Assembly: GCA_002698995.1 (NCBI GenBank)
Contig: PAAX01000032.1
Location: 36,976 to 100,975, forward strand
Length of the DNA: 64,000 nt
Direction: 5' to 3'
Origin: Ignavibacteriota bacterium
GTDB taxonomy: Bacteria; Bacteroidota; Ignavibacteria; Ignavibacteriales; Melioribacteraceae
Made by a program: the position numbers and the translations under genes. This document shows, piece after piece, positions 1-8,567 of the stretch; within the stretch, counting starts at the first letter, position 1, and the number at the start of each line of letters is the position of its first letter. The notes under the pieces are model-generated. The model was not told the origin of the DNA. It searched no databases and saw nothing but the letters and a program-made list of their open reading frames with translations.

Positions 1-84
1 AATTATGAAGTTCTGGCTGAGATAAAAGATTTTTATAAAAAGGATGACAACCTTATAATATTTGGTAAATATATAAGAATATAA
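1..84 (+). CDS. C-terminal tail of an unidentified protein (5' truncated by window edge)
   Basis: Frame 1 is open from the first base to a TAA at 82-84 and gives 27 residues ending in FGKYIRI. The reading ends 11 bases before the kamA start, so the two genes are probably cotranscribed. The fragment is too short to assign to a family, and I do not recognise it. That it is coding is inferred from its close spacing to kamA and its ordinary composition. Confidence 0.5.
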   Translation, partial: NYEVLAEIKDFYKKDDNLIIFGKYIRI

Positions 85-95
85 AGGGCAACTAC

Positions 96-1262
96 ATGGA
101 ACTTTGGCAACAAATGATCCGAGACAGTGTTCATTCAGTAGATCAATTAGTTAAAAAATTTGGTCTAAAGAAAGAAGTAGCTGAACAACTTGATGAATTT
201 TTTCAAGCAAGAATTAATCCATACTATCTCAGCTTAATTCGATATCCGGGTGATCCGATTTGGATGCAGTCAGTACCGGATAAAATTGAGTTAGAAGATA
301 TGGATGGGCTTGAAGATCCGTTAAATGAAGATATGATGAGTCCGGTTCCTAATATCACTCACCGATATCCAGACAGATGCCTATTCCTTGTCACAAGTCA
401 ATGCGGTATGTATTGCCGATTCTGCACAAGAAAAAGAAAAGTTGGTGATTCCGGTAAAATTTCTATGAAAGAATTGGAATCTGCTTTCAATTATATTGAA
501 CAGCATACCGAGATTAGAGATGTAATTCTTTCCGGCGGCGATCCTTTAATGCTTACAGATGTAATGTTAGAAAAAATCTTAAGCAGATTAAGAGAAATTA
601 AGCATGTGGAAATTATTAGACTTGGTACAAAAATGCCCTGCGTACTTCCTCAGCGCATAACTCCTAATTTGGTAGATATGCTTAAGAAGTATCATCCAAT
701 TTATATTAACACACACTTTAATCATCCTTGGGAAATTACTCCCGAAAGTACTAAAGCCTGTACCATGCTTGCAGATGCCGGCTGTCCGGTTCAAAACCAA
801 GCAGTATTAATGAAAGGTGTTAATGACAATGCGGAAATTCTAAAAGAGTTATTCCAGAAACTTCTAAAAATAAGAGTAAAACCTTATTATTTATTTATGG
901 CAGATGAAACTAAAGGTGCTAGTCATTTTAGAACTTCTGTTGAAAAAGGTTTGGAAGTAATTGATAAACTAAGAGGACACACATCAGGATTAGCAATTCC
1001 TCATTTCGTAATTGATGCACCGGGCGGCGGTGGAAAAATCCCTTTGCTTCCTAAATATGTCCTTCATCAAGATGATGAAAGAATTATTATGAGAAATTAC
1101 AAAAATGATATTTATGTTTATCGCAATGTGAATGATGAATTAAGTAAGAGCAAAGTTGAGATTGAAGTTGTAAATAATAAGAAGAACGGACATAGTAAAA
1201 TTAAAGAGCCAAAAAATCTTAAAAATATACAAAAAATAGAAGTAGAAGAAATTACGAATTAA
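96..1262 (+). CDS. kamA: KamA family radical SAM protein, lysine 2,3-aminomutase-like
   Basis: Radical SAM/PLP enzyme of 388 residues, of the family that moves the alpha-amino group of lysine to the beta position. The [4Fe-4S] motif CxxxCxxC is at Cys103, Cys107 and Cys110. The PLP-lysine motif PGGGGK ends at Lys314. Asp270 (in FMADET) and Asp307 (in DAPGGGG) align with the two aspartates that hold the substrate epsilon-amino group in clostridial lysine 2,3-aminomutase. This favours lysine over glutamate as substrate and argues against the shorter EF-P modifying EpmB. The C-terminal 40 residues are lysine-rich and poorly conserved. The ATG follows AAAGGGC at good ribosome-binding spacing. The beta-lysine acetyltransferase that often accompanies it (AblB) is not seen in the window; the truncated upstream gene is unidentified. 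Confidence 0.85.
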   Translation: MELWQQMIRDSVHSVDQLVKKFGLKKEVAEQLDEFFQARINPYYLSLIRYPGDPIWMQSVPDKIELEDMDGLEDPLNEDMMSPVPNITHRYPDRCLFLVTSQCGMYCRFCTRKRKVGDSGKISMKELESAFNYIEQHTEIRDVILSGGDPLMLTDVMLEKILSRLREIKHVEIIRLGTKMPCVLPQRITPNLVDMLKKYHPIYINTHFNHPWEITPESTKACTMLADAGCPVQNQAVLMKGVNDNAEILKELFQKLLKIRVKPYYLFMADETKGASHFRTSVEKGLEVIDKLRGHTSGLAIPHFVIDAPGGGGKIPLLPKYVLHQDDERIIMRNYKNDIYVYRNVNDELSKSKVEIEVVNNKKNGHSKIKEPKNLKNIQKIEVEEITN

Positions 1263-1267
1263 ATATA

Positions 1268-1297
1268 GAGGCTGATCTTTCAGCCTCTTCTTATTTT
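1268..1297. terminator. Rho-independent terminator between kamA and the convergent thioredoxin-like gene
   Basis: A perfect 8-bp stem (GAGGCTGA, loop TCTT, TCAGCCTC) spans 1268-1287. It is followed on the plus strand by a T-rich run. On the minus strand the hairpin is followed by TATATTT, so it probably ends transcription from both sides. It sits exactly at the junction of the only two convergent genes in the window. Confidence 0.85.
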
Positions 1298-1790
1298 AGT
1301 TGTTTAGAATATCAAGTAAATCCATTTCCAAAGTTTCAACCGGCGTTTCAATAATTCTTCCTTTTTCACCTTGATCATTAATCAAAATAAATGTTGGGAC
1401 TAATTCAATATTTTTTGAATCAATATTACCGTCAGGTGAATTTTTATCCCTATCAACGGCAATAAGTGGAAGGTTATTTAAATCATAACTTAGCATATCT
1501 AGTATTTTCATAAATCTTGGTACTTCTCTTTTGCTATCGCTGCACCAAGTTCCCAAAACAATTTCAATTTTGTAACTATTTAATCTTTCTCCAATATTGT
1601 TTATAACTTCCTCATCCGGTTCATAGTTTTCAAATTCGGAATTATACCACCAAGCAAAACTTGAATCTTGAAAAGCATCAATATTGCAGTATCCAAGAAG
1701 CATCGGTTTTTCAGTTTTAGAATCGGTAACCATTTTATTTTGCGCAGAAATAGAAATGGAAATAAAAAGAATTACGAGAATTATTTTCAT
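1296..1790 (-). CDS. Exported thioredoxin-fold protein with a single-cysteine (WCSD) active site
   Basis: 164 residues starting with a signal peptide-like segment (residues 1-17, ending SISAQ). The thioredoxin-like core has beta-strand IEIVLGTWC followed by SDSKREVPRF and a later VPTFILIND segment carrying the expected cis-proline. The position of the redox motif reads W82-C83-S84-D85, so the resolving cysteine of CxxC is missing. This makes a classical dithiol oxidoreductase unlikely; a monothiol or non-redox role is possible. Its ATG overlaps the nadK stop codon (TAATG), so translation is probably coupled to nadK. It is the last gene of the minus-strand run. Fold assignment is good; function is unknown. 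Confidence 0.75.
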   Translation of the reverse strand: MKIILVILFISISISAQNKMVTDSKTEKPMLLGYCNIDAFQDSSFAWWYNSEFENYEPDEEVINNIGERLNSYKIEIVLGTWCSDSKREVPRFMKILDMLSYDLNNLPLIAVDRDKNSPDGNIDSKNIELVPTFILINDQGEKGRIIETPVETLEMDLLDILNN

Positions 1791-2683
1791 TATTTATCCT
1801 TATCCAAATTTTCATTTCTTATGTCTAGTCCCCAGAAAAGCTTATTTCGTAAAATCTGATAATAATTATTGCCGGGTACATGAACCAACCTTACAGGATG
1901 AATTGATTTAGTAATTTCGATTTTTACCGGTGCTTTGTAATCATAAACTCTTTGTCCATCGCAGCTTACTTGCACTTGTTTATTAGGAACTCTAATCTCA
2001 ACAATAATTTTTTGATTTGAAGATACTACAAGAGGACGCATAGTTAATGTATGAGGCGAAATCGGACTAATTGTTATTGCATCAGAATTAGGACTAACAA
2101 TAGGTCCTCCAACTGAAAGAGAATAACCTGTTGAACCTGTTGGCGTTGCAATTATAATTCCATCGGCAGAAAAAGTAGAGACATAATCATCATCAACTTT
2201 CAAGGTTATTTCAATCATTTTTGGCCAAGGACCTTTATCAATAACTATATCATTAATTGCATATAGTTTTTCTTCATCTGATTTTTGAGATGATATTCCA
2301 TCTAAAGCAATTCTTTCGTCAATTGTATAATTTTCATTTTTTATATAATCCAAAAAGTCTTCAAGATTTGATAAGTCAATTTCTGCTAGAAATCCGAGTT
2401 TACCAAAATTTACTCCGGCTAAAGCAGTATTGTAATTCCTTGCATGAAAAGCAGTGTTCAGCATTGTTCCATCACCACCAAGTGATACAATTATATCACT
2501 GGTTTTAAACAACTCTTCATTAGGAAGAAAAAGTTTAGGATTAATCTCTCCTTCGTTAAATTCATCATAAATGTTATTGCTAATTGAGTAATCTAAATAA
2601 CGATCATCCAATTTACTGATAATCATTCTTAACAACTCTCTAACATTAGCTTTAGAAGTGTTTGGAATTAGACCGATTTTCAT
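1790..2683 (-). CDS. nadK: NAD kinase
   Basis: Phosphorylates NAD to NADP in the cytoplasm. The 297-residue protein carries the diagnostic GGDGT motif at residues 69-73 and the NAD-binding stretch around SADGIIIATPTGSTGYSLS, followed by GGPIVSP. Length matches bacterial NadK. The ATG is preceded by AAGGAAC. It lies one base after the glycosyltransferase stop codon and overlaps the thioredoxin-like gene downstream by one base, in a tightly packed operon. Confidence 0.95.
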   Translation of the reverse strand: MKIGLIPNTSKANVRELLRMIISKLDDRYLDYSISNNIYDEFNEGEINPKLFLPNEELFKTSDIIVSLGGDGTMLNTAFHARNYNTALAGVNFGKLGFLAEIDLSNLEDFLDYIKNENYTIDERIALDGISSQKSDEEKLYAINDIVIDKGPWPKMIEITLKVDDDYVSTFSADGIIIATPTGSTGYSLSVGGPIVSPNSDAITISPISPHTLTMRPLVVSSNQKIIVEIRVPNKQVQVSCDGQRVYDYKAPVKIEITKSIHPVRLVHVPGNNYYQILRNKLFWGLDIRNENLDKDK

Positions 2684-2684
2684 A

Positions 2685-3449
2685 TCAGTTCCTTTTTAAC
2701 TCCCATAGTTTACAATATTTTGTAAAAACATATGCAGATGAAAATGATGCTAAAATAAATCCTTGAATACCATCAAGAAAACCAAGTTTGAAAAAATACA
2801 TCTTAATAAAAATAAAAAACGGACGTAAAATAATATCGGTTACTTTAAATGATTTTTTCTTATTTACTAAATCTGCTGCAGCAAGAGTTGTGTACCTGTT
2901 AAATTTTTCAAAATAATGTTCGATTGAAGGATCGGTAAAGTGGTTTAAGTCATTTTTTAAGTGACCGACTTTACCTGTATAAACCAAATATTCGTGTACA
3001 TTATTTTCACTAAACTTCACAAAATTTTTATTGAAAAGTCTTTCTACTCTGCCAGGATACCAACCGCTGTGTTTTATCCATCTTCCTAAAAAATAAGCTC
3101 TTCTTGCAACGTCAAAAACAACCTCTTCCTTTTCCCTCTTTTTGAAATTATTAATTTCATCGGATAATTCTTTAGTTATTGTTTCATCGGCATCAATCCA
3201 AAAAATCCAATCATTAGAAGCAATGTCAGCAGCGTTTTGTTTAGTTTTAGCGTAACCTTCCCAATCGGTAATTTTACAAATTACTTTTGAATATGACTCT
3301 GCAATTTCCTTTGTTTTATCTTTTGATTTACTATCAACAAAAACTATAATTTCATCTATGCAGTCTAATTGGCTTTCTATGCAATTTTTAATATTCTTTT
3401 CTTCATCTTTAGCAATAACAATTGATGATATTTTGATGTCGTTCTTCAT
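2685..3449 (-). CDS. Glycosyltransferase family 2, LPS core (WaaE/KdtX-like)
   Basis: 254-residue GT2 enzyme. The N-terminus has the GT-A nucleotide-sugar fold signature: SSIVIAKDEE (residues 8-17), then DEIIVFVDSKSKDKT, then the metal-binding WIDADE around residues 85-89. The central segment YFLGRWIKHSGWYPGRVERLF is typical of the WaaE/LgtF group, which adds glucose to the inner lipopolysaccharide core. A hydrophobic segment near the C-terminus may associate with the membrane. The start codon overlaps the stop of the O-antigen ligase-like gene (TAATG), and the MsbA-like exporter is close by, so an LPS/glycolipid role is well supported by context. The exact sugar is unknown. Confidence 0.85.
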   Translation of the reverse strand: MKNDIKISSIVIAKDEEKNIKNCIESQLDCIDEIIVFVDSKSKDKTKEIAESYSKVICKITDWEGYAKTKQNAADIASNDWIFWIDADETITKELSDEINNFKKREKEEVVFDVARRAYFLGRWIKHSGWYPGRVERLFNKNFVKFSENNVHEYLVYTGKVGHLKNDLNHFTDPSIEHYFEKFNRYTTLAAADLVNKKKSFKVTDIILRPFFIFIKMYFFKLGFLDGIQGFILASFSSAYVFTKYCKLWELKRN

Positions 3450-5482
3450 TATTTTTTCTGTAATTTATAAATTTTATTAACCGCCAAATTCAAAGCAAGC
3501 GTAAACCAAACCATTGTAATAATTTCATGATCACCAAAATTCCATTCTGCCAATCCGGAAACTAAAAATCCGACAAAACTTGCAAATGAACCTAATGAAA
3601 TTGTTGATAATAGCTTTTCATTCTTTACTGTACTATAAATTACATAATGCTTTTTTAGAATCATGAATAACATCATCATAACAATTATAAATCCATAGCT
3701 TCCTAAAATAACTAAAAGATGTACATAATTATTGTGCAAATGTCCGTATGTAAATTTTTCAAAAGGTTTTTTGTATTCTTTGTAAAGTTTGTGCAAATCA
3801 ATATCACCAACTCCAAACAACGGATAATCTTCAAACATACGCAGACCAGCACTCCATTGATTAAATCTTTCCAAATTAGTATCATGATAAGGATCAATAA
3901 TGGAAGCAAATCTATTTATTTTATTTTGTGTAATTACTAATTGATCTTTGTAAGGATAAAAATCAGAAATATTATACTCATTCTTATAAACTAGTTCGAA
4001 TGTTAAATTCATATTGTTAATAAATATTTCATAAATTTTATTATCAAACGAAAGTGCAAAGATCTTTGATTTATATTTTCTAATTGATTTAATCCCATGA
4101 AGATTATTCTGATTACCGATTTCAAGTAAATTGCTGCTAGTGAATTTATAAATTTTCAATCCAGAATCACTCTGAACAAAAACAACTGAATCCGAAACCC
4201 AAACAAACCCAGAATAGAAATCGTATTCATCTTCAAATAGAAGTGAATCAATAAATCCGTTTTTAAGATTATAAATCTTTAATCTTTTTTCTTTTGTCGA
4301 ATATCCTGCGATATGATTATTATCTATTGAAATATTATTGAAATTATTGAACTTAGGGTAGTTAACAAAATCAGATGGATTATTAAAAATGGTCAGCCCG
4401 CTGTCAAGATCTAGAACATAAAGTCTGTTTTGATAAACATCGAAATCAATACTTCTTCCTTTTGTATAAAATTTTGATACCTCTCGAATTTTATTGTTGC
4501 GGATATCAAAAAGAAAAAGCTCAAGATTTACAGAAGCGGCAAATATTGTACTGTCGTTAAGTTTATCTACATTTACTGCCGGATAATCAAGAGCATAATT
4601 ATTTTTTAGGTTAAGTTCTGAATCTAATATGTTAATTCCGTTTTGATAATCGGCTTGTATAATTATCGAACTATCTGCAAATAAATTCCATGCTCTGCCT
4701 TCAGTTTCAATTACTTTTTCTTCTTTTGAATTGAGATTTAATACTTTTACTTCACTAATTGTTGATATTCCAAACAAGAGATAAAAGGCTGCAACTGAAG
4801 CTGGAACAACAATTAACCAAATCCTTTTTACTACAAGAATTATAAATAATCCGGCTAAAGCTCCAATCCATGCAGCTCTGGTATAACTTGCCAGCAAAGC
4901 AATAAATGAAAGAGCAAATAAAATAATCGATAATAGTTTCCATATAAGTTTTTGTTTTTCATTTATTACATAAGCAAAAAGAATTATTGTTGTAAAGCTT
5001 ATCAAACCTCCTGCAGTCATAACATACTGAAAGGTTGAAGGTCCTTTTGATTCAATTTGATAAAGATGAGATGCAAAGTGTTTATAAGCATCAAATAAAT
5101 AAATAGAAAAAGTTATTATTGAAGCAGCCAAAAATAGATAAAATACTTTTCTTAAATCAGCATAATTATTTACTGATGAAAAAACAGTATAAACAACCGG
5201 TATAAGAAGTACTCTTTTTAATAAATTATGAAATGATTGAGCTGAATCAACTGCAAATAGTGTAGATAAAACTTCGGCAGAAATAAAAAGAAGAAAAATT
5301 ACTTCCAATCCCGTTTTCTGAAACTGAATTTCTTTCTTTTTTACCGACTTAAAAACAATTAAAAGAAGAGCACCAAAGTAACCAATCTGATTAAGAAAAA
5401 TAGAATTGTTTAGTGTAGCAATAAACAGAAACAAAAAACTAATTAAAGCAGTGTTATAAATCTTATCATGTTTTGAATTCAT
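3449..5482 (-). CDS. O-antigen ligase/polymerase family membrane protein with inserted propeller-like domain
   Basis: 677 residues in three parts. Residues 12-240 hold about seven or eight hydrophobic segments and end with the conserved SYTRAAWIGALAG (199-211). Residues about 245-525 are soluble, with repeated short beta-strand blocks (for example LYVLDLDSGLTIFNN, NNHIAGYSTKEKRLKIYNL, DSVVFVQSDSGLKIY) that look like a six- or seven-bladed beta-propeller. From 538 the Wzy_C signature resumes: RFNQWSAGLRMFEDYPLFGVG, then HLHNNYVH (581-588), then more membrane segments. WaaL/Wzy proteins are usually around 400 residues, so the extra 280 residues sit in the large periplasmic loop. The family joins or polymerises O-antigen on lipid carriers. 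Neighbouring LPS glycosyltransferase and exporter genes agree. Whether it acts as ligase or polymerase cannot be decided. Confidence 0.85.
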   Translation of the reverse strand: MNSKHDKIYNTALISFLFLFIATLNNSIFLNQIGYFGALLLIVFKSVKKKEIQFQKTGLEVIFLLFISAEVLSTLFAVDSAQSFHNLLKRVLLIPVVYTVFSSVNNYADLRKVFYLFLAASIITFSIYLFDAYKHFASHLYQIESKGPSTFQYVMTAGGLISFTTIILFAYVINEKQKLIWKLLSIILFALSFIALLASYTRAAWIGALAGLFIILVVKRIWLIVVPASVAAFYLLFGISTISEVKVLNLNSKEEKVIETEGRAWNLFADSSIIIQADYQNGINILDSELNLKNNYALDYPAVNVDKLNDSTIFAASVNLELFLFDIRNNKIREVSKFYTKGRSIDFDVYQNRLYVLDLDSGLTIFNNPSDFVNYPKFNNFNNISIDNNHIAGYSTKEKRLKIYNLKNGFIDSLLFEDEYDFYSGFVWVSDSVVFVQSDSGLKIYKFTSSNLLEIGNQNNLHGIKSIRKYKSKIFALSFDNKIYEIFINNMNLTFELVYKNEYNISDFYPYKDQLVITQNKINRFASIIDPYHDTNLERFNQWSAGLRMFEDYPLFGVGDIDLHKLYKEYKKPFEKFTYGHLHNNYVHLLVILGSYGFIIVMMMLFMILKKHYVIYSTVKNEKLLSTISLGSFASFVGFLVSGLAEWNFGDHEIITMVWFTLALNLAVNKIYKLQKK

Positions 5483-5489
5483 AAATCTC

Positions 5490-7343
5490 TTAATCTCTAA
5501 ATTGCATTTCGTATAATTTGCTGTAAATGCCGCTTTTATCCATTAATAAATCGTCATGTTTTCCAATCTGAACAATTTTTCCCTTATCCATAACAATTAT
5601 TTTATCGGCGTTTCTTATAGTACTTAATCTGTGTGCTATAACAAATGTTGTTCTATCAAACATTAATCTTTCAATTGCTTCCTGCACTAATATTTCAGAT
5701 TCATTATCAAGTGCTGAGGTAGCTTCATCAAAAATCATAATTGGTGGGTTTTTCAATAAAGCTCTTGCAATCGAAATTCTCTGCCGTTGTCCACCGGAAA
5801 GTTTTGTTCCTTTTTCACCAATGATTGTGTTGAATCCATTCGGTAATTCATTTATAAACTTCTCTGCGTTAGCTGCTTTAACTGCCGCAATAATTTTATC
5901 TTCGGGATAGTCTGTCAAACCATATGCAATATTATTTCTTACTGTATCGTTAAACAAAACAGTTTCTTGAGTTACAATTCCCATTAGTTTACGAAGGGAA
6001 CTTAATTTTATTTTTTTAATGTCAGTTCCATCAATATAAATGGTACCGGAAGTGGGATCAAAAAACCTTGGTATTAAATCAACAAGAGTTGTTTTGCCGG
6101 CTCCGCTGCTTCCTACAAAAGCAATTATTTCCCCTTTTTTTACGGAGAGATTTATATCCTTGAGAATTAATTCATCGGAATCATCATAATGAAAAGAGAC
6201 ATTCTTAAATTCGACTGTATTGTTAAACTCATTTAAAGGTTGTGAATCCGGTTCATCTTTTATTGAAGGTTCTATATCAAGAATGCTGAAAATTCTGTCC
6301 CCGGCAGCACTGGATTCCTGAATTCTATTGTTAATGCTGCTTAATTCTTTAACGGGAGGCATTAAAGAAAAAATTGCAAATAAAAATCCTAAAAACTCAC
6401 TTGCCTTTAATGTACCGTCTATTAGAACTAATTGTCCGCCGTAATAAATAATTACAACTCCAACAAGAACACTTAATATTTCGGTGATTGGTGAAGCAGC
6501 ATTACGTATTCTAACCATCCTAAGAAAAATTCTTCTTAAACCATTTGTTTCATTTACGAATTTCTGGTTTTCAAATTTTTCCATACCAAAAGCTTTTACA
6601 ATTTTTACACCTGAAATAGTTTCATGAATTACAGTAGTTAGATCAGCCATTTTTTCTTGAAGAATAGCACTCTCTTTTCTTAGTTTTATTCCAATCCATG
6701 CTATAAAAAAAAGTGAAAAAGGAAGAACGACAAAGGAAAATAAAGTAAGCTCCCAACTAATTGATATTGCAATGATCAGAAAAACCAATATTGTCAATGG
6801 TTCCCTAATAAGATTAAAAAATATAAGTGAAACGCTTGTTTGAACAACATAAACATCATTAATAATTCTTGAAATTAAATTGCCGGTTTTTTCTTCCTTA
6901 AAATAGCTCATCGGCAGCTTCTGCAGATGTTCATAAAGTCTATCTCTAATATCCTTAATTACCGTCTGCTCAACATACGCAAGAAAAAAAGCCTGCAGAT
7001 AACCAAAGATGTTTTTTCCTAAATAAACGATAAAAATTAGAAGGCATATTTTAATCAGCACTTCCGATTGAGATCCACTGAATACAAATTCTTGAAATGA
7101 ACTTTTCATATCATCAAAAAAAGAAGTGAAACCATTGGGAATAACTTCAGGAACATTTGTCTGCTCCAATTCAGTTGTTTGTTCGGTTTGACTATTACTT
7201 TGAAATAAAGTATCCAGAAGAGGAATAGTTAAATAAACCGAAGCACCGTTTAGTATAGCGTACATAATCGTAAAGCCAATAGAAAGCATTACATGCCTCC
7301 AATAAGGCATAACATATTTAAGTAATCGAAGATAAGTTTTCAT
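5490..7343 (-). CDS. ABC transporter, fused permease/ATPase, MsbA-like lipid exporter
   Basis: 617 residues with the half-transporter layout of type IV ABC exporters. Six hydrophobic segments lie in roughly the first 340 residues. The nucleotide-binding domain follows: Walker A VGSSGAGKTT (lysine near residue 417), Q-loop VTQET, signature LSGGQRQR, Walker B IMIFDEATSALD and H-loop VIAHRLSTI. A glutamine/threonine-rich loop around residues 48-65 extends the first periplasmic loop. The family flips lipid A core or other lipids across the inner membrane. Its place between an O-antigen ligase-like gene and a lipoprotein gene supports an LPS role, although a generic multidrug exporter cannot be excluded. 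Confidence 0.88.
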   Translation of the reverse strand: MKTYLRLLKYVMPYWRHVMLSIGFTIMYAILNGASVYLTIPLLDTLFQSNSQTEQTTELEQTNVPEVIPNGFTSFFDDMKSSFQEFVFSGSQSEVLIKICLLIFIVYLGKNIFGYLQAFFLAYVEQTVIKDIRDRLYEHLQKLPMSYFKEEKTGNLISRIINDVYVVQTSVSLIFFNLIREPLTILVFLIIAISISWELTLFSFVVLPFSLFFIAWIGIKLRKESAILQEKMADLTTVIHETISGVKIVKAFGMEKFENQKFVNETNGLRRIFLRMVRIRNAASPITEILSVLVGVVIIYYGGQLVLIDGTLKASEFLGFLFAIFSLMPPVKELSSINNRIQESSAAGDRIFSILDIEPSIKDEPDSQPLNEFNNTVEFKNVSFHYDDSDELILKDINLSVKKGEIIAFVGSSGAGKTTLVDLIPRFFDPTSGTIYIDGTDIKKIKLSSLRKLMGIVTQETVLFNDTVRNNIAYGLTDYPEDKIIAAVKAANAEKFINELPNGFNTIIGEKGTKLSGGQRQRISIARALLKNPPIMIFDEATSALDNESEILVQEAIERLMFDRTTFVIAHRLSTIRNADKIIVMDKGKIVQIGKHDDLLMDKSGIYSKLYEMQFRD

Positions 7344-7346
7344 TCG

Positions 7347-8567
7347 TTATTCCGGAATTTGAGGATATGTATAAATTCCCAAACCACATTTATGTTCAAC
7401 AATTCTTATAAAACTATTCTTTCTGAAATCATAAAAATAAATTTTAGAATTAGTCTCAATTCCATCATCAAAAACAATAGTATTTCCAAAGATAAAAAAG
7501 TTTTTTATACCTTCGCCGTTTATTTGATTAACAATTCTTTGTTCATCGTTATTATAAATTATGAGCGTAGATTTAAGTTTATTTTTGTTTTTTTCTTGAT
7601 ATAATTCCGCAGTTTTTATGAAGGAAAAAGTGTCATCATAACTCCATTCGATTTGCAGAAGTTCTTCTGATGTATAATAAATTGCCGAAGAATCTCCCTT
7701 TATTTCGTTATAGAGCGAGATAGTGTTTAGAGTATCTTTAATTCCAGTAATAATTCTATACTTATTTGATGGTGAAAAGAAATTTAAATTTTTCTTAGGT
7801 GGAAGCGGAAATCCTCCTGAGAGCAAATCAAATTCTGATGAATCTCTGTTAATCAAATTGCCTTTAACTTCATATTCAAAGTGGAATCTTTTCATGATAG
7901 AGGTTTTTACGGAATCGAGATAATAGAAATAAAGATTAAAATTATCTTCCAGCCAAAAACCATTTATTAAATTTCCCTTTCCAATAATTCTCTTTCTTTT
8001 AATTGTTTCCTTGTAATTATCAAGGTAATATAATCTTGCATTTAATATGTAAGGAATTCCTCCTCTTCTTCCCCATGAAAGTGAAGTTAAGAAATAGGTA
8101 ATATTATTCTCTTCATGCGGATAAAGACCAAAAACATTTCTTCCCCATTCACCCCAAATTAAATCAAATTTTTCAGTGTGAAAATCATAAGTATAGATTG
8201 AAGGAATATCTTTGAACAGACTGACAAATCTAAACTTTGAATTGAATTTTGATTTTAGAGAATCATTCTTGAATAAAGAATATTCTGTAATAACCGAATC
8301 TAAAATCAAATTTTCGGCAAACGATTTTGCTTCTTGATATTGATCGAAATATCCAAGAACAACTGAATTTACTTTATTTGAGGGAATATAAATTGTATCA
8401 AGTTCCAGTGTATTGAACTTGGTTATAGAGGATTGAAAATCACTTGTAAAATTATCTATTAAAATGGAATATGGTTTGTGCTTAATTTTTTGATCTTCAG
8501 AATTGGTGCACGATAAGAGCATGAATACAAAAGAAATTAAAAGAAGTTTGTATGTTATTGATTTCAT
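7347..8567 (-). CDS. Lipoprotein with SPOR-like N-terminal segment and propeller-like region, function unknown
   Basis: 406 residues. A lipoprotein signal peptide ends in LLSC with Cys20 as the lipidated residue. Residues about 33-95 contain a segment (YSILID ... VVLGYFDQYQEAKSFAENL) that resembles the sporulation-related SPOR repeat by pattern. The rest is a series of beta-strand pairs such as IYFYDFRKNSFIRIVEH and LYYLDNYKETIKRK, reminiscent of the propeller inserted in the nearby O-antigen ligase-like protein. The ATG overlaps the xerD stop (ATGA), and the gene runs three bases ahead of the ABC exporter. I do not recognise the family. An envelope location is well supported; a role in the LPS pathway is inference from context. 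Confidence 0.7.
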   Translation of the reverse strand: MKSITYKLLLISFVFMLLSCTNSEDQKIKHKPYSILIDNFTSDFQSSITKFNTLELDTIYIPSNKVNSVVLGYFDQYQEAKSFAENLILDSVITEYSLFKNDSLKSKFNSKFRFVSLFKDIPSIYTYDFHTEKFDLIWGEWGRNVFGLYPHEENNITYFLTSLSWGRRGGIPYILNARLYYLDNYKETIKRKRIIGKGNLINGFWLEDNFNLYFYYLDSVKTSIMKRFHFEYEVKGNLINRDSSEFDLLSGGFPLPPKKNLNFFSPSNKYRIITGIKDTLNTISLYNEIKGDSSAIYYTSEELLQIEWSYDDTFSFIKTAELYQEKNKNKLKSTLIIYNNDEQRIVNQINGEGIKNFFIFGNTIVFDDGIETNSKIYFYDFRKNSFIRIVEHKCGLGIYTYPQIPE

